From Flammeovirgaceae bacterium (GTDB lineage: Bacteria; Bacteroidota; Bacteroidia; Cytophagales; Cyclobacteriaceae), in the NCBI GenBank assembly GCA_003229495.1, contig QIEB01000048.1, positions 1 through 8,905 on the forward strand: a stretch of 8,905 bases of DNA, read 5' to 3'. The notes under the pieces are model-generated. The model did no database searches. It was not told where the DNA came from and saw nothing but the letters and a program-made list of their open reading frames with translations. Positions 1 to 7,010 of the stretch are shown here, piece after piece. Position 1 is the first letter of the stretch. Every line of letters starts with the position of its first letter. The translations under genes were made by a program, and so were the position numbers.

Positions 1-929
1 TCTATCTGGTCATGCTACCGCTTATTTCAAGGGAGAAGGAGCATGAAATGTGGGGTTTTAATCCTCATAAATTAATCAATCGACAGGCGATATTTACACT
101 GCCACCATCAATGATTATATTTTATAAACATTATATGCATTTTATTTCAGAGGGAGCGGTAAAAGCGGACCATCGCCGCTACGCGGTACCGGAGGAAGGG
201 GCAAGGCACTATATTGATATTGATTATTATGGGCCGGAGGTGCCCAGGCACTGGGATGAGCTGGTTCGGATTTATCCCAAAGACAGTATTCAATCGCACG
301 GTATATTACCATGGCATCTCGCTATGGTAAAATTGCAGCTAACAAAAGCTTTTAAAGAAGACAACATCAAAAGGATATTGAGCATTTCTTCTGACGCAGG
401 CCACTACCTCGCAGACGCGCATGTACCGCTGCATACTACCTCGAACTACAACGGTCAATTTACCGGACAGCATGGAATTCACGGATTTTGGGAAACCAGG
501 ATACCAGAGTTGTTTTATGGTGAGTTCGATCTGTGGGTGGGACCAGCCAACTATCAAAGCAACTGGTCCAATAGGTTATGGGAGATACTAAAGGACTCGC
601 ACCGCGCTGTAGATAGTGTATTGTACTATGAGCGCAATTTAACAAACACCTTCCCCAACGACAAAAAGTATACTTATGAAGTCCGCTTGAGCCGGATAGT
701 GAAAGTTTATAGCGAAGATTTCTCTAAATCGTATCACAAAGCTTTGGGCAATCAGGTTGAGCGTCGTTTACGCGCTGCCATACGGGCAGTAGGCGATTTT
801 TGGTATACTTGCTGGGTTGATGCCGGTCAACCTGATCTGTCAAGGTTGAACGGGCATTATGGAGTCAATGCTGCTGATTACCAACATAATGGGGATTCTG
901 TATGGAGAAGACAACATGGTCCCAGGTGA
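1..929 (+). CDS. Zinc-dependent phospholipase C / S1-P1 nuclease-like protein (5' end probably outside the window)
   Basis: This is a probable exported metal-dependent phosphodiesterase of the fold shared by bacterial phospholipase C and P1 nuclease. The substrate (phospholipid, nucleic acid or other phosphoester) cannot be told from sequence. Numbering from the ATG at 12, the zinc-ligand pattern is clear: W14-G-F-x-x-H19 near the N-terminus, D69 in HYIDID, H131-Y-x-x-D135 continuing to P139, H141 and N145 (close to the family signature HYxGDxxxPxHxxxN), then H154-x-x-H157-x-x-x-E161. In this family the Trp is normally the first residue after signal-peptide cleavage and binds zinc through its amino group. 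The frame is open through base 3 to the window edge (YLV before Met1), so the signal peptide probably starts upstream. An in-frame ATG at 48, six bases after AAGGAG (36-41), would encode Met-Trp and give no signal peptide, so I consider it less likely. The C-terminus looks complete, and the stop is at 927-929. Family assignment is strong, exact function open. Confidence 0.85.
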   Translation, partial: YLVMLPLISREKEHEMWGFNPHKLINRQAIFTLPPSMIIFYKHYMHFISEGAVKADHRRYAVPEEGARHYIDIDYYGPEVPRHWDELVRIYPKDSIQSHGILPWHLAMVKLQLTKAFKEDNIKRILSISSDAGHYLADAHVPLHTTSNYNGQFTGQHGIHGFWETRIPELFYGEFDLWVGPANYQSNWSNRLWEILKDSHRAVDSVLYYERNLTNTFPNDKKYTYEVRLSRIVKVYSEDFSKSYHKALGNQVERRLRAAIRAVGDFWYTCWVDAGQPDLSRLNGHYGVNAADYQHNGDSVWRRQHGPR

Positions 930-1017
930 TTGGTTGTGAAAATGGCAAGAAATTTCAAACACACGTTATAAATTAACGTATAATGGTTATAAAATAAGGG
1001 AGTTGAATGCCATTTTT

Positions 1018-1044
1018 GTTGCCAGTTTGGAGCTCCCAGGCAAC
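1018..1044. other. Imperfect hairpin in the gap between the phospholipase-like gene and the DUF2795 gene
   Basis: GTTGCC (1018-1023) pairs with GGCAAC (1039-1044). Inside it TGG (1028-1030) pairs with CCA (1036-1038) around a five-base loop, leaving AGTT as a bulge. No run of T follows, so it is not a standard intrinsic terminator. It could be an RNA structure, a weak binding site or chance. The rest of 930-1140 shows no gene that I can support. Confidence 0.25.
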
Positions 1045-1140
1045 TGGAATCTAAATGATGAACTATTTGGGTCTACGGACAATTAAATAGAATATTCGGT
1101 GCCCGTGAAAATATGTTTTTAAGAAAATTGGGAAATTGTA

Positions 1141-1170
1141 TTTGTTTTCTTGGTATAAATTATATTTTTG
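1141..1170 (+). promoter_or_regulatory. Probable Bacteroidota-type promoter of the DUF2795 gene
   Basis: TATTTTTG at 1163-1170 matches the Bacteroidota -7 element TAnnTTTG exactly. A TTTG -33 element lies at 1141-1144, 18 bases upstream. Transcription would begin around 1176-1178 and leave a leader of about 45 bases before the ATG at 1222. The spacing and full -7 match make it the best promoter in the window. Confidence 0.6.
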
Positions 1171-1221
1171 CAGCAAAAAATTAGGCAACAGCTAATTGCT
1201 TAAAATCAAATTGTTAAGAGC

Positions 1222-1443
1222 ATGTATTGGACTTTAGAATTGGCTTCATATCTTGAGGATGCTCCCTGGCCCGCAACCAAGGACGAATTGATAGATTATT
1301 CTATCAGAACTGGGACCCCATTAGAGGTAGTGGAGAACTTACAGGAGTTGGAAGACGATGGCCAACCTTATGAGAACATCGAAGAAATCTGGCCCGATTA
1401 TCCAACTAAAGAGGATTTCTTTTTCAATGAAGATGAGTACTAG
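1222..1443 (+). CDS. Small acidic DUF2795-type protein of unknown function
   Basis: This is a 73-residue cytoplasmic protein with no signal peptide and no membrane segment. I recognise its sequence as a form widespread and strongly conserved in Bacteroidota and usually annotated as DUF2795; no function is established that I know of. It is very acidic: 21 Asp/Glu against 3 Lys/Arg. Landmarks are LASYLEDAPWPATKDELIDY in the first third, a predicted helical middle (PLEVVENLQELED), the IWPDYPTKEDFFFN block, and the acidic end EDEY. It is preceded by its own probable promoter, with only a weak purine stretch (AAGAG) before the ATG, as is normal in this phylum. It stands alone, convergent with ispD 75 bases away. 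Its size and acidity would suit a protein-binding adaptor, but that is only inference. Confidence 0.88.
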   Translation: MYWTLELASYLEDAPWPATKDELIDYSIRTGTPLEVVENLQELEDDGQPYENIEEIWPDYPTKEDFFFNEDEY

Positions 1444-1445
1444 AT

Positions 1446-1485
1446 ACACCACTGGCCTTTACTACTGGGTTTGTAAAGTAGGTGT
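1446..1485. terminator. Candidate stem-loop between convergent DUF2795 and ispD genes
   Basis: CTTTAC (1457-1462) pairs with GTAAAG (1473-1478) around a ten-base loop, and the flanking ACACC (1446-1450) can pair with GGTGT (1481-1485). It lies right after the DUF2795 stop codon and 33 bases past the ispD stop, so it could help end transcription from both sides. There is no T-run on either strand, so an intrinsic terminator is not proven. Confidence 0.3.
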
Positions 1486-1518
1486 TGAATTGATCATAGA
1501 TACCTGACCTGGATCTAC

Positions 1519-2196
1519 TCATTTTAGCTTCATAAGTATTTCGGCCACCACAAGATCCTGAAACGTAGTGATCTTGAGGTTTTTTTCCATGCCTTCATAT
1601 AAAGTGACATGATTGCCAACAGCTTCCCAAACGCTGGCATCATCGGTGAAAGTATCTTTTTCTTCAACCGTGTAGGCTTCTTTGATTAGGTCTACCTTAA
1701 ATGTTTGGGGAGTCTGAATGATGCAATATCTGGCACGATTTACTGCTTTTGATCCATTGGTGCGAATTTTCCTAAGTGAGTTTTTCATGGGAACGGCGGC
1801 AACTGCGGAATTATTCTTGGCCGCAGTTTTGTAGGATTCAGCTATCATCCGAGCGCTGACCAACGGCCTTACCCCATCATGAATGGCTACTAACCCATTT
1901 CCGCTTATGGCTTGAAGCCCTTTCTTTACCGATTGAAAACGAGTAGCACCACCCTGTTGTACGGTTAAAGGAATATCAAACTGGTATCTATGGCAAAGTT
2001 CCTCCCAGAATGTCAAATTAGAGGGTGGCAACACCAGGATCAGCTCTATCTCTTCCGAGTACCCATGAAAGGACTCTATGGTATGCATGATAATTGGGCG
2101 CCCTTTCATCGCCAAAAATTGTTTGGGAATTTTTGAACCCATACGAAGTCCTTTGCCTCCGGCCACGATAATGGCGTATTTAGCAGTGGAGGTCAT
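1519..2196 (-). CDS. ispD: 2-C-methyl-D-erythritol 4-phosphate cytidylyltransferase
   Basis: This enzyme joins CTP and 2-C-methyl-D-erythritol 4-phosphate to give CDP-methylerythritol and pyrophosphate, the third step of the MEP route to isoprenoid precursors, in the cytoplasm. The 225-residue length is normal for the family. The nucleotide-binding loop AGGKGLRMGSKIPKQFL spans residues 12-28, with R18 and K25 equivalent to the catalytic Arg and Lys of the E. coli enzyme. GGATRFQSV is at 82-90 and IHDGVRPLV at 105-113, with D107 the expected metal/CTP-binding Asp. R154 lies eight residues before TPQTF (162-166), as in E. coli, TDDASV follows at 184-189, and K208 in NLKIT is the expected substrate-binding Lys. 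All key residues are present. It starts 13 bases after queA ends and probably depends on the queA promoter. Its presence implies the MEP rather than the mevalonate route in this organism. Confidence 0.95.
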   Translation of the reverse strand: MTSTAKYAIIVAGGKGLRMGSKIPKQFLAMKGRPIIMHTIESFHGYSEEIELILVLPPSNLTFWEELCHRYQFDIPLTVQQGGATRFQSVKKGLQAISGNGLVAIHDGVRPLVSARMIAESYKTAAKNNSAVAAVPMKNSLRKIRTNGSKAVNRARYCIIQTPQTFKVDLIKEAYTVEEKDTFTDDASVWEAVGNHVTLYEGMEKNLKITTFQDLVVAEILMKLK

Positions 2197-2209
2197 AAGT
2201 GACTGTAAA

Positions 2210-3256
2210 TTATATGATTAGCATGGCGTCGCCATAGCTGAAAAATCGATAATTTTCTTTTATGGCCACCTGGTAGGCTTCCATGATCAAATCATACCCG
2301 CCAAACGCGCAGGCCATCATTAGCAAAGTTGATTCAGGCAAATGAAAATTTGTGATCATGGCATTGCAAATCTTAAACTCGTATGGAGGGAAGATGAATT
2401 TGTCAGTCCATCCTTCATTCATCTTCAATAAACCTCCAGCTGATACGGAGGTCTCAAGTGTACGCATGGCGGTAGTCCCTACCGCGCAAACTTTAGTTTT
2501 GTTGGCTAATGCATTATTCACCAGAGTGACGGTGTCTTCGCCCACCTGATAATTTTCCGAATCGGTTTTATGTTTGGTGAGATCTTCAACATCCACCGGT
2601 CTAAAAGTTCCCAACCCAATATGCAAGGTGATAGGGGTCATAACCACTCCTTTGATCTCCAGTCGTTTCATCACCTGCTGGGTAAAATGGAGTCCAGCAG
2701 AGGGTGCAGCTACCGCTCCTATGTGTTTGGCATATATGGTCTGGAATCTTTCCTTGTCTTCTGGCTCGGCATCTCTTTGGATGTGTTTGGGCAGTGGAGT
2801 TTTACCGAGGCTATCTATGGTGTTGTAAAACTCTTCATCACTTATGTCAATTAAGAATCGGATTGTACGACCCCGTGAGGTAGTATTGTCGATAACCTCA
2901 GCCACCAGATCTCCATCACCAAAATATAGTTTATTCCCTACTCTTATTTTCCTGGCAGGGTCTACCAGAACATCCCACAGATGCATTTCCTTGTTCAGTT
3001 CCCTTAATAGAAAAACTTCGATTTCAGCACCGGTCTTTTCCTTGTTCCCGTAAAGCCGGGCGGGGAATACCTTGGTATTGTTCATTACCAATACATCGCC
3101 ATCGTCGAAGTACTCTACTACATCCTTAAAGGTCTTATGATCAATGGTTTGTTCTTTTTTATTAATAACCATCAAGCGGGATTCATCCCGGTTTTGGGCT
3201 GGATGTAATGCAATATACTTTTCTGGGAGATCTAACTTAAAAGCGGATAACTTCAT
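2210..3256 (-). CDS. queA: S-adenosylmethionine:tRNA ribosyltransferase-isomerase
   Basis: QueA moves and rearranges the ribosyl part of S-adenosylmethionine onto 7-aminomethyl-7-deazaguanine in tRNA, forming epoxyqueuosine at the wobble position of GUN anticodons. It is cytoplasmic. The 348 residues are full length for the family. Conserved blocks appear in order: DESRLMV (24-30), VMNNTKVFPARL (57-68), LPKHIQR (155-161), APSAGLHFT (184-192), HIGLGTFRPV (212-221), AVGTTAMRTLE (258-268) and NFHLPESTLLM (303-313). The N-terminus (MKLSAFKLDLPEKYIA) is the usual one, which supports the start. It is the first gene of a two-gene minus-strand unit with ispD. The two pathways are unrelated, so this is probably positional rather than functional linkage. 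I see no truncation or missing motif, and no queuosine-type riboswitch in the short leader. Confidence 0.96.
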   Translation of the reverse strand: MKLSAFKLDLPEKYIALHPAQNRDESRLMVINKKEQTIDHKTFKDVVEYFDDGDVLVMNNTKVFPARLYGNKEKTGAEIEVFLLRELNKEMHLWDVLVDPARKIRVGNKLYFGDGDLVAEVIDNTTSRGRTIRFLIDISDEEFYNTIDSLGKTPLPKHIQRDAEPEDKERFQTIYAKHIGAVAAPSAGLHFTQQVMKRLEIKGVVMTPITLHIGLGTFRPVDVEDLTKHKTDSENYQVGEDTVTLVNNALANKTKVCAVGTTAMRTLETSVSAGGLLKMNEGWTDKFIFPPYEFKICNAMITNFHLPESTLLMMACAFGGYDLIMEAYQVAIKENYRFFSYGDAMLII

Positions 3257-3297
3257 AAATTATATTGATAGGACTTTTGTGCGGTAGTAAAAGTTGG

Positions 3298-3305
3298 CAA
3301 ATTTA
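3298..3305 (-). promoter_or_regulatory. Probable -7 element of the queA-ispD promoter
   Basis: On the minus strand this reads TAAATTTG, an exact TAnnTTTG match. It lies about 42 bases before the queA start codon, so transcription would begin near 3291 with a leader of roughly 35 bases. No clear TTG/TTTG -33 element is seen at the proper distance, so the assignment rests on the -7 match and position. Confidence 0.45.
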
Positions 3306-3331
3306 ATGAATTGTAAGCATAAATATTACTA

Positions 3332-3360
3332 TTGGTTCCATAATGTTTAATTTACAGTTG
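3332..3360 (+). promoter_or_regulatory. Possible promoter of the ABC permease gene
   Basis: TTG at 3332-3334 is followed after 18 bases by TACAGTTG (3353-3360), which matches TAnnTTTG at all fixed positions but one. The predicted leader is about 60 bases. It sits in the divergent spacer shared with queA. One mismatch in an AT-rich spacer makes this tentative. Confidence 0.3.
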
Positions 3361-3425
3361 TGTATAATCAGCAGTCACTATACAATTTTATTCAATAGCA
3401 TAAAAGACTGGCCTTCAACCATACA

Positions 3426-4676
3426 ATGCTCTTAATCAGGCTCATATTCGAGAGTTTCAGATTTGCGTGGTCCGCCCTGAAAATGAACTTACTTCGGACG
3501 GTTTTGTCCTTGTTGGGTGTAACGGTGGGAATTTTTAGCATTATTGGGGTATTGACTTTGGTTGACTCACTAGAGAAAAGCCTAAAAGATAGCTTTGGCT
3601 TTTTAGGGGCGAACGTTATGTATGTGCAAAAGTGGCCCTGGTCTTTTGAGAATAACTACCCTTGGTGGAAATACGTGAACCGCCCACAAACCTCTTATGA
3701 CGAGTTTAAGTTTATTGAAGCCAACATGTCTGAAGGAATAGGCATCAGTATTTTTGCGGACAGATCAGGCCTTACTGTTAAAAAAGGAAGCAATAGCATA
3801 AGCGGAGTTAACCTGAGCGGCATTACTTTTGGCCACAGTGAAGTTTATGATATGCCCATCTCACAGGGGCGTTATTTTACCATGCAGGAAGTGGAATCTG
3901 GCAGGAATGTGGTATTGATTGGTGCCAACATAGCGGAGGCCTTATTTCCAAATACTGAGGCTTCCGGACGGAGAATCAAATTAAAAGGACTGAATTATAC
4001 CGTAGTAGGTGTATTAAAGGAGCAGGGAGAGAATTTTATTGGCACGCCCAGCAGTGACGACAATTGTTTTATTCCCTATCGTAGTTTCAGGAAGTTATAT
4101 GCCACCGGTAAAATGTTTGGGGTGGAATCTGTAGTTGCTGTAAAAGGACGGGATAATGATCAAAAACTTAAGCTGCTGGAAGGTGATCTAACCGGATTAA
4201 TGAGAAGAAAAAGAGGCTTGAGACCCCGTGATGAGTCTAACTTTGCCCTGAACCGATCGGAAATGGTGGCCGATCAGTTAGGGATTCTGTTCAAGCAGGT
4301 TTCTTTCATAGGCTTTTTAATAGGACTTTTTGCCATGTTGGTAGGAGGGTTCGGGATCGCTAATATAATGTTCGTTTCAGTAAAAGAACGCACCAATATC
4401 ATCGGAATACAAAAATCATTAGGCGCAAAGAATTACTTTGTGCTTTGGCAATTTCTCTTTGAATCAATTTTCCTATGTGTACTGGGAGGGCTTGCCGGGT
4501 TATTTCTGGTATATCTTACCACCTTCATACCACTTGGTAGTTTTCAGATTATCATGAATATGAAAAATATTATACTGGGATTAGTAATTGCCGCCACCGT
4601 AGGTACGCTAAGTGGCATCATACCGGCGGTTATGGCCGCACGTATGGATCCTGTGATAGCAATAAGGTCCCAATAA
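3426..4676 (+). CDS. MacB/FtsX-family ABC transporter permease
   Basis: This 416-residue inner-membrane protein has the type VII ABC layout: four membrane segments with a large periplasmic domain between the first two. The first segment is about residues 24-46 (LLRTVLSLLGVTVGIFSIIGV). A MacB-like periplasmic domain follows to about 290, and the last three segments are near 294-317, 340-366 and 382-404. After the second segment the cytoplasmic loop VKERTNIIGIQKSLGAK matches the conserved coupling motif usually written KERTxEIGIRKAxGA. The C-terminal ARMDPVIAIRS is also typical. Such permeases work with a LolD/MacB-type ATPase in lipoprotein handling, export of peptides or antibiotics, or mechanotransmission. 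No ATPase gene is adjacent in this window, so the partner must lie elsewhere and the substrate is unknown. The start is supported by the usual MLLxRLxxESFRFA N-terminus. The gene ends 3 bases from the convergent recA stop. Confidence 0.93.
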   Translation: MLLIRLIFESFRFAWSALKMNLLRTVLSLLGVTVGIFSIIGVLTLVDSLEKSLKDSFGFLGANVMYVQKWPWSFENNYPWWKYVNRPQTSYDEFKFIEANMSEGIGISIFADRSGLTVKKGSNSISGVNLSGITFGHSEVYDMPISQGRYFTMQEVESGRNVVLIGANIAEALFPNTEASGRRIKLKGLNYTVVGVLKEQGENFIGTPSSDDNCFIPYRSFRKLYATGKMFGVESVVAVKGRDNDQKLKLLEGDLTGLMRRKRGLRPRDESNFALNRSEMVADQLGILFKQVSFIGFLIGLFAMLVGGFGIANIMFVSVKERTNIIGIQKSLGAKNYFVLWQFLFESIFLCVLGGLAGLFLVYLTTFIPLGSFQIIMNMKNIILGLVIAATVGTLSGIIPAVMAARMDPVIAIRSQ

Positions 4677-4679
4677 GTC

Positions 4680-5720
4680 TTATTCTGTGGTCACCGCCTC
4701 TTCTTCCTGGAGATCTTGGCCCGACTTGCCGCTCACTTTGTCTCTGATTTTAATTTCAATTTCCTCGGAAAGTTCAGGGTTATCTGAAAGCAGCTGTTTT
4801 ACCGCATCCCGTCCCTGACCTAATTTATTCCCTTCATAAGAGAACCATGAACCTGATTTGTTGACAATATCAAGCTCCACTCCCAGATCCAGTATCTCAC
4901 CAACCTTAGAAATCCCCAGCCCATACATGATGTCAAACTCCACCACCTTAAAGGGAGGGGCAACTTTATTTTTCACCACCTTGACACGGGTGCGGTTTCC
5001 CAATATTTGATCTGGACTCTCTTTGATCTGGCCAATTCGTCTGATATCCAGTCGTACAGAGGCATAGAATTTCAAAGCATTTCCCCCAGTAGTGGTTTCA
5101 GGGTTACCGAACATTACACCAATTTTCTCACGCAACTGATTAATAAAAATACAAGCACATCCTGTTTTACTGATTACGCCGGTGAGTTTCCGCATCGCCT
5201 GAGACATTAAACGGGCTTGTAAACCCATTTTACTGTCGCCCATTTCTCCCTCTAATTCACTTCGTGGCACTAGTGCCGCTACTGAGTCAATAACGATCAG
5301 GTCAATTGCTCCTGAACGAATCAAATGCTCAGTTATTTCTAATGCTTGTTCTCCATCATCAGGTTGAGAAATTAGTAGGTTTTCCGTATCAATTCCCAGA
5401 TTCTCCGCATATGTTTTGTCAAAGGCGTGTTCCGCGTCTATGAACGCAGCTAGGCCACCAGCTTTTTGGGCCTCGGCAATGCAATGCATGCTCAAGGTAG
5501 TCTTCCCGGATGATTCTGGGCCATAAATTTCTGATACCCGGCCACGAGGAATACCACCTATACCTAAGGCAATATCCAATCCCAGGGATCCCGTGGAAAT
5601 TGCCGGGATATCTTGAACCCGCTCATCATTTAATCTCATTACCGTCCCTTTTCCATAGGTTTTTTCCAGTTTCTCGATGGTTAACTGAAGGGCCTTAAGC
5701 TTTTCATTCGCTACACTCAT
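4680..5720 (-). CDS. recA: Recombinase A
   Basis: RecA forms ATP-dependent filaments on single-stranded DNA, pairs homologous duplexes in repair and recombination, and stimulates self-cleavage of LexA-like repressors where they exist. The 346-residue protein is full length. Walker A GPESSGKTT is at 67-75 with K73, E97 in AFIDAEHAFD is the catalytic-Glu position, Walker B DLIVIDS is at 140-146, and loop L2 FINQLREKIGVMFGNPETTTGGN runs into the RecA signature ALKFYASVRL at 215-224. The acidic C-terminal tail (LQEEEAVTTE) is usual. The start matches the normal N-terminus, with KLKALQLTIEKLEKTYGKGTVM just after it. It stands alone, with no recX behind it, and is convergent with the permease gene. 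I found no clear LexA-type operator and no exact TAnnTTTG element upstream. Confidence 0.98.
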   Translation of the reverse strand: MSVANEKLKALQLTIEKLEKTYGKGTVMRLNDERVQDIPAISTGSLGLDIALGIGGIPRGRVSEIYGPESSGKTTLSMHCIAEAQKAGGLAAFIDAEHAFDKTYAENLGIDTENLLISQPDDGEQALEITEHLIRSGAIDLIVIDSVAALVPRSELEGEMGDSKMGLQARLMSQAMRKLTGVISKTGCACIFINQLREKIGVMFGNPETTTGGNALKFYASVRLDIRRIGQIKESPDQILGNRTRVKVVKNKVAPPFKVVEFDIMYGLGISKVGEILDLGVELDIVNKSGSWFSYEGNKLGQGRDAVKQLLSDNPELSEEIEIKIRDKVSGKSGQDLQEEEAVTTE

Positions 5721-5876
5721 AATGTTTGATATTAGATTTAAAAATAAGGGAAATGTAAGGTACTATGAATGCGTAAATTTAGCAAACTTGGGTCTCAAAT
5801 CAGGGGTTCATGACAAAATAATGAGCTATATAATTTCAAGCGGGAAACCATCTGATACTAGTGCCTAAAAATTCCG

Positions 5877-5904
5877 TTGTTGGTGTATATTACAGCAATT
5901 TTTG
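5877..5904 (+). promoter_or_regulatory. Possible promoter before the PF10023 aminopeptidase gene
   Basis: TTG at 5877-5879 is followed after 17 bases by AATTTTTG (5897-5904), which differs from TAnnTTTG at one fixed base. Transcription would begin close to 5911, only about 10 bases before the ATG at 5921, giving a very short leader. The remaining 5721-5876 between recA and this site shows no gene or clear structured RNA. Confidence 0.25.
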
Positions 5905-5920
5905 AATCGCTTTGCCGGCC

Positions 5921-6949
5921 ATGTTAAAAACCATATTTAAGTCTGTACTGGGAATTTTTTTATTGATACTCCTGTGGCAGCATCAATTGATCCTCTATGG
6001 GATCTCACAAGCCAGAGGCCAACTGAAGGTAATATATAATTCTCGAGAGATAGCTGATGTTCTGAAAGATCCACTGGTTACAGATTCCATAAAGTACCAG
6101 CTAAACCTTATTCAGGAAATCAAGCAATATTCTTTCGATTCGCTTGGATTCGAGGTGACCGACAACTACACCACTTATTTTGATCAGCAAGGGAAGCCAA
6201 CTCTATGGGTGGTTACTGGTGCCAGACCTTTTGTATTGGAGCCGAAACAGTGGTACTTTCCCATTTTGGGCAAAGTGCCATATAAAGGGTATTTTGTATT
6301 TACCAAGGCAGAAGAGGAAGAACGAAAGCTTGAACGGGAAGACTGGGATACGAATCTAAGAGTGGCCGGCGGATGGTCGACGCTGGGGTGGTTTAGTGAT
6401 CCGGTGATGTCTAACATGCTTAATGATATACCAGGGGAACTGGCAAATACCATTATCCATGAGCTCACTCATAGTAATTTGTTTGTAAAGGACAGTGTGG
6501 AATTTAACGAGAACTTAGCTTCCTTTTTTGGAGACCAGGGTGCCCGCAGGTTCCTGGAATACAAATTTGGATCTAATTCATCCGAAAGCTTGGAATATCA
6601 ACGATCTCAGTCGGATCGAAAAAAGTTCACCGATCATATCCTGCGTGGAGCAGATCGATTAGATGAACTATACACTTCACAAGGAGAATCTTTAGCCCAC
6701 AATTTACGTTACAGTCCCAAGAGGCAGCTTATTGATGAAATCACTGCAACTGCCGATACGTTAAATTTGTTTGAAAAGCAGCGATACCTGGAGTATTTAC
6801 AGAAGAGTAAGGTGAATAATGCTTTTTTCATGTCATACTTAAGATATCGGGCTGGATTTGCCTTTTTTGAAGATGAACTTAAGACTACATTTAAGGGAGA
6901 TTTAAAGCAATATTTTCAACATTTTAAGCAAGCGTATCAGAGTATATAG
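5921..6949 (+). CDS. Putative membrane-anchored zinc aminopeptidase (PF10023 type)
   Basis: This 342-residue protein resembles the 'putative aminopeptidase' family PF10023. Residues about 5-20 form a hydrophobic signal or signal-anchor, and the family hallmarks follow: YGISQARGQLKVI near 27-39, a LEPKQWYFPILGKVPYKGYF block, GGWSTLGWFSDPVMS, then the zinc site H180-E-L-T-H184 with FNEN at 195-198, where E197 is the likely third ligand. The catalytic core therefore looks active and should face the periplasm. Members I recall from Proteobacteria carry a lipobox cysteine; this protein has no cysteine at all, so anchoring would be by the hydrophobic segment. The ATG at 5921 was chosen over an in-frame TTG at 5912 because the peptide then begins with a normal n-region (MLKTIFK). 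The natural substrate of the family is not known to me. The gene opens a same-strand run of four genes. Confidence 0.85.
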   Translation: MLKTIFKSVLGIFLLILLWQHQLILYGISQARGQLKVIYNSREIADVLKDPLVTDSIKYQLNLIQEIKQYSFDSLGFEVTDNYTTYFDQQGKPTLWVVTGARPFVLEPKQWYFPILGKVPYKGYFVFTKAEEEERKLEREDWDTNLRVAGGWSTLGWFSDPVMSNMLNDIPGELANTIIHELTHSNLFVKDSVEFNENLASFFGDQGARRFLEYKFGSNSSESLEYQRSQSDRKKFTDHILRGADRLDELYTSQGESLAHNLRYSPKRQLIDEITATADTLNLFEKQRYLEYLQKSKVNNAFFMSYLRYRAGFAFFEDELKTTFKGDLKQYFQHFKQAYQSI

Positions 6950-7010
6950 CGGAACAAAGTAAAATTTGGCAAATAATTTGATCCCCATAGGACAGCACCA
7001 AAATGTTGCT

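Noticed and set aside
930..1221. A tRNA, structured RNA or CRISPR-like repeat in the largest gap
   Set aside because: No cloverleaf, no repeated units and only one imperfect hairpin were found.
2197..2209. A separate promoter between queA and ispD
   Set aside because: The gap is only 13 bases, so ispD is most simply read from the queA transcript.
2352..3053. Several plus-strand open frames of 65-94 codons opposite queA
   Set aside because: They lie antisense within a full-length, well-conserved queA gene and show no recognisable protein features.
5783..5817. recA promoter candidate on the minus strand (TTTG, 23-base spacer, CAAGTTTG)
   Set aside because: It has a mismatch in the -7 element and a long spacer. 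It may be real but is too weak to list as a feature.
5912..5920. TTG start three codons before the aminopeptidase ATG
   Set aside because: The ATG at 5921 gives a normal signal-peptide n-region; the extra three residues add nothing recognisable.
6966..7010. N-terminal extension of the DUF3108 protein from a TTG codon
   Set aside because: It would place 15 mostly polar residues before a clean signal peptide that begins at the ATG at 7011.
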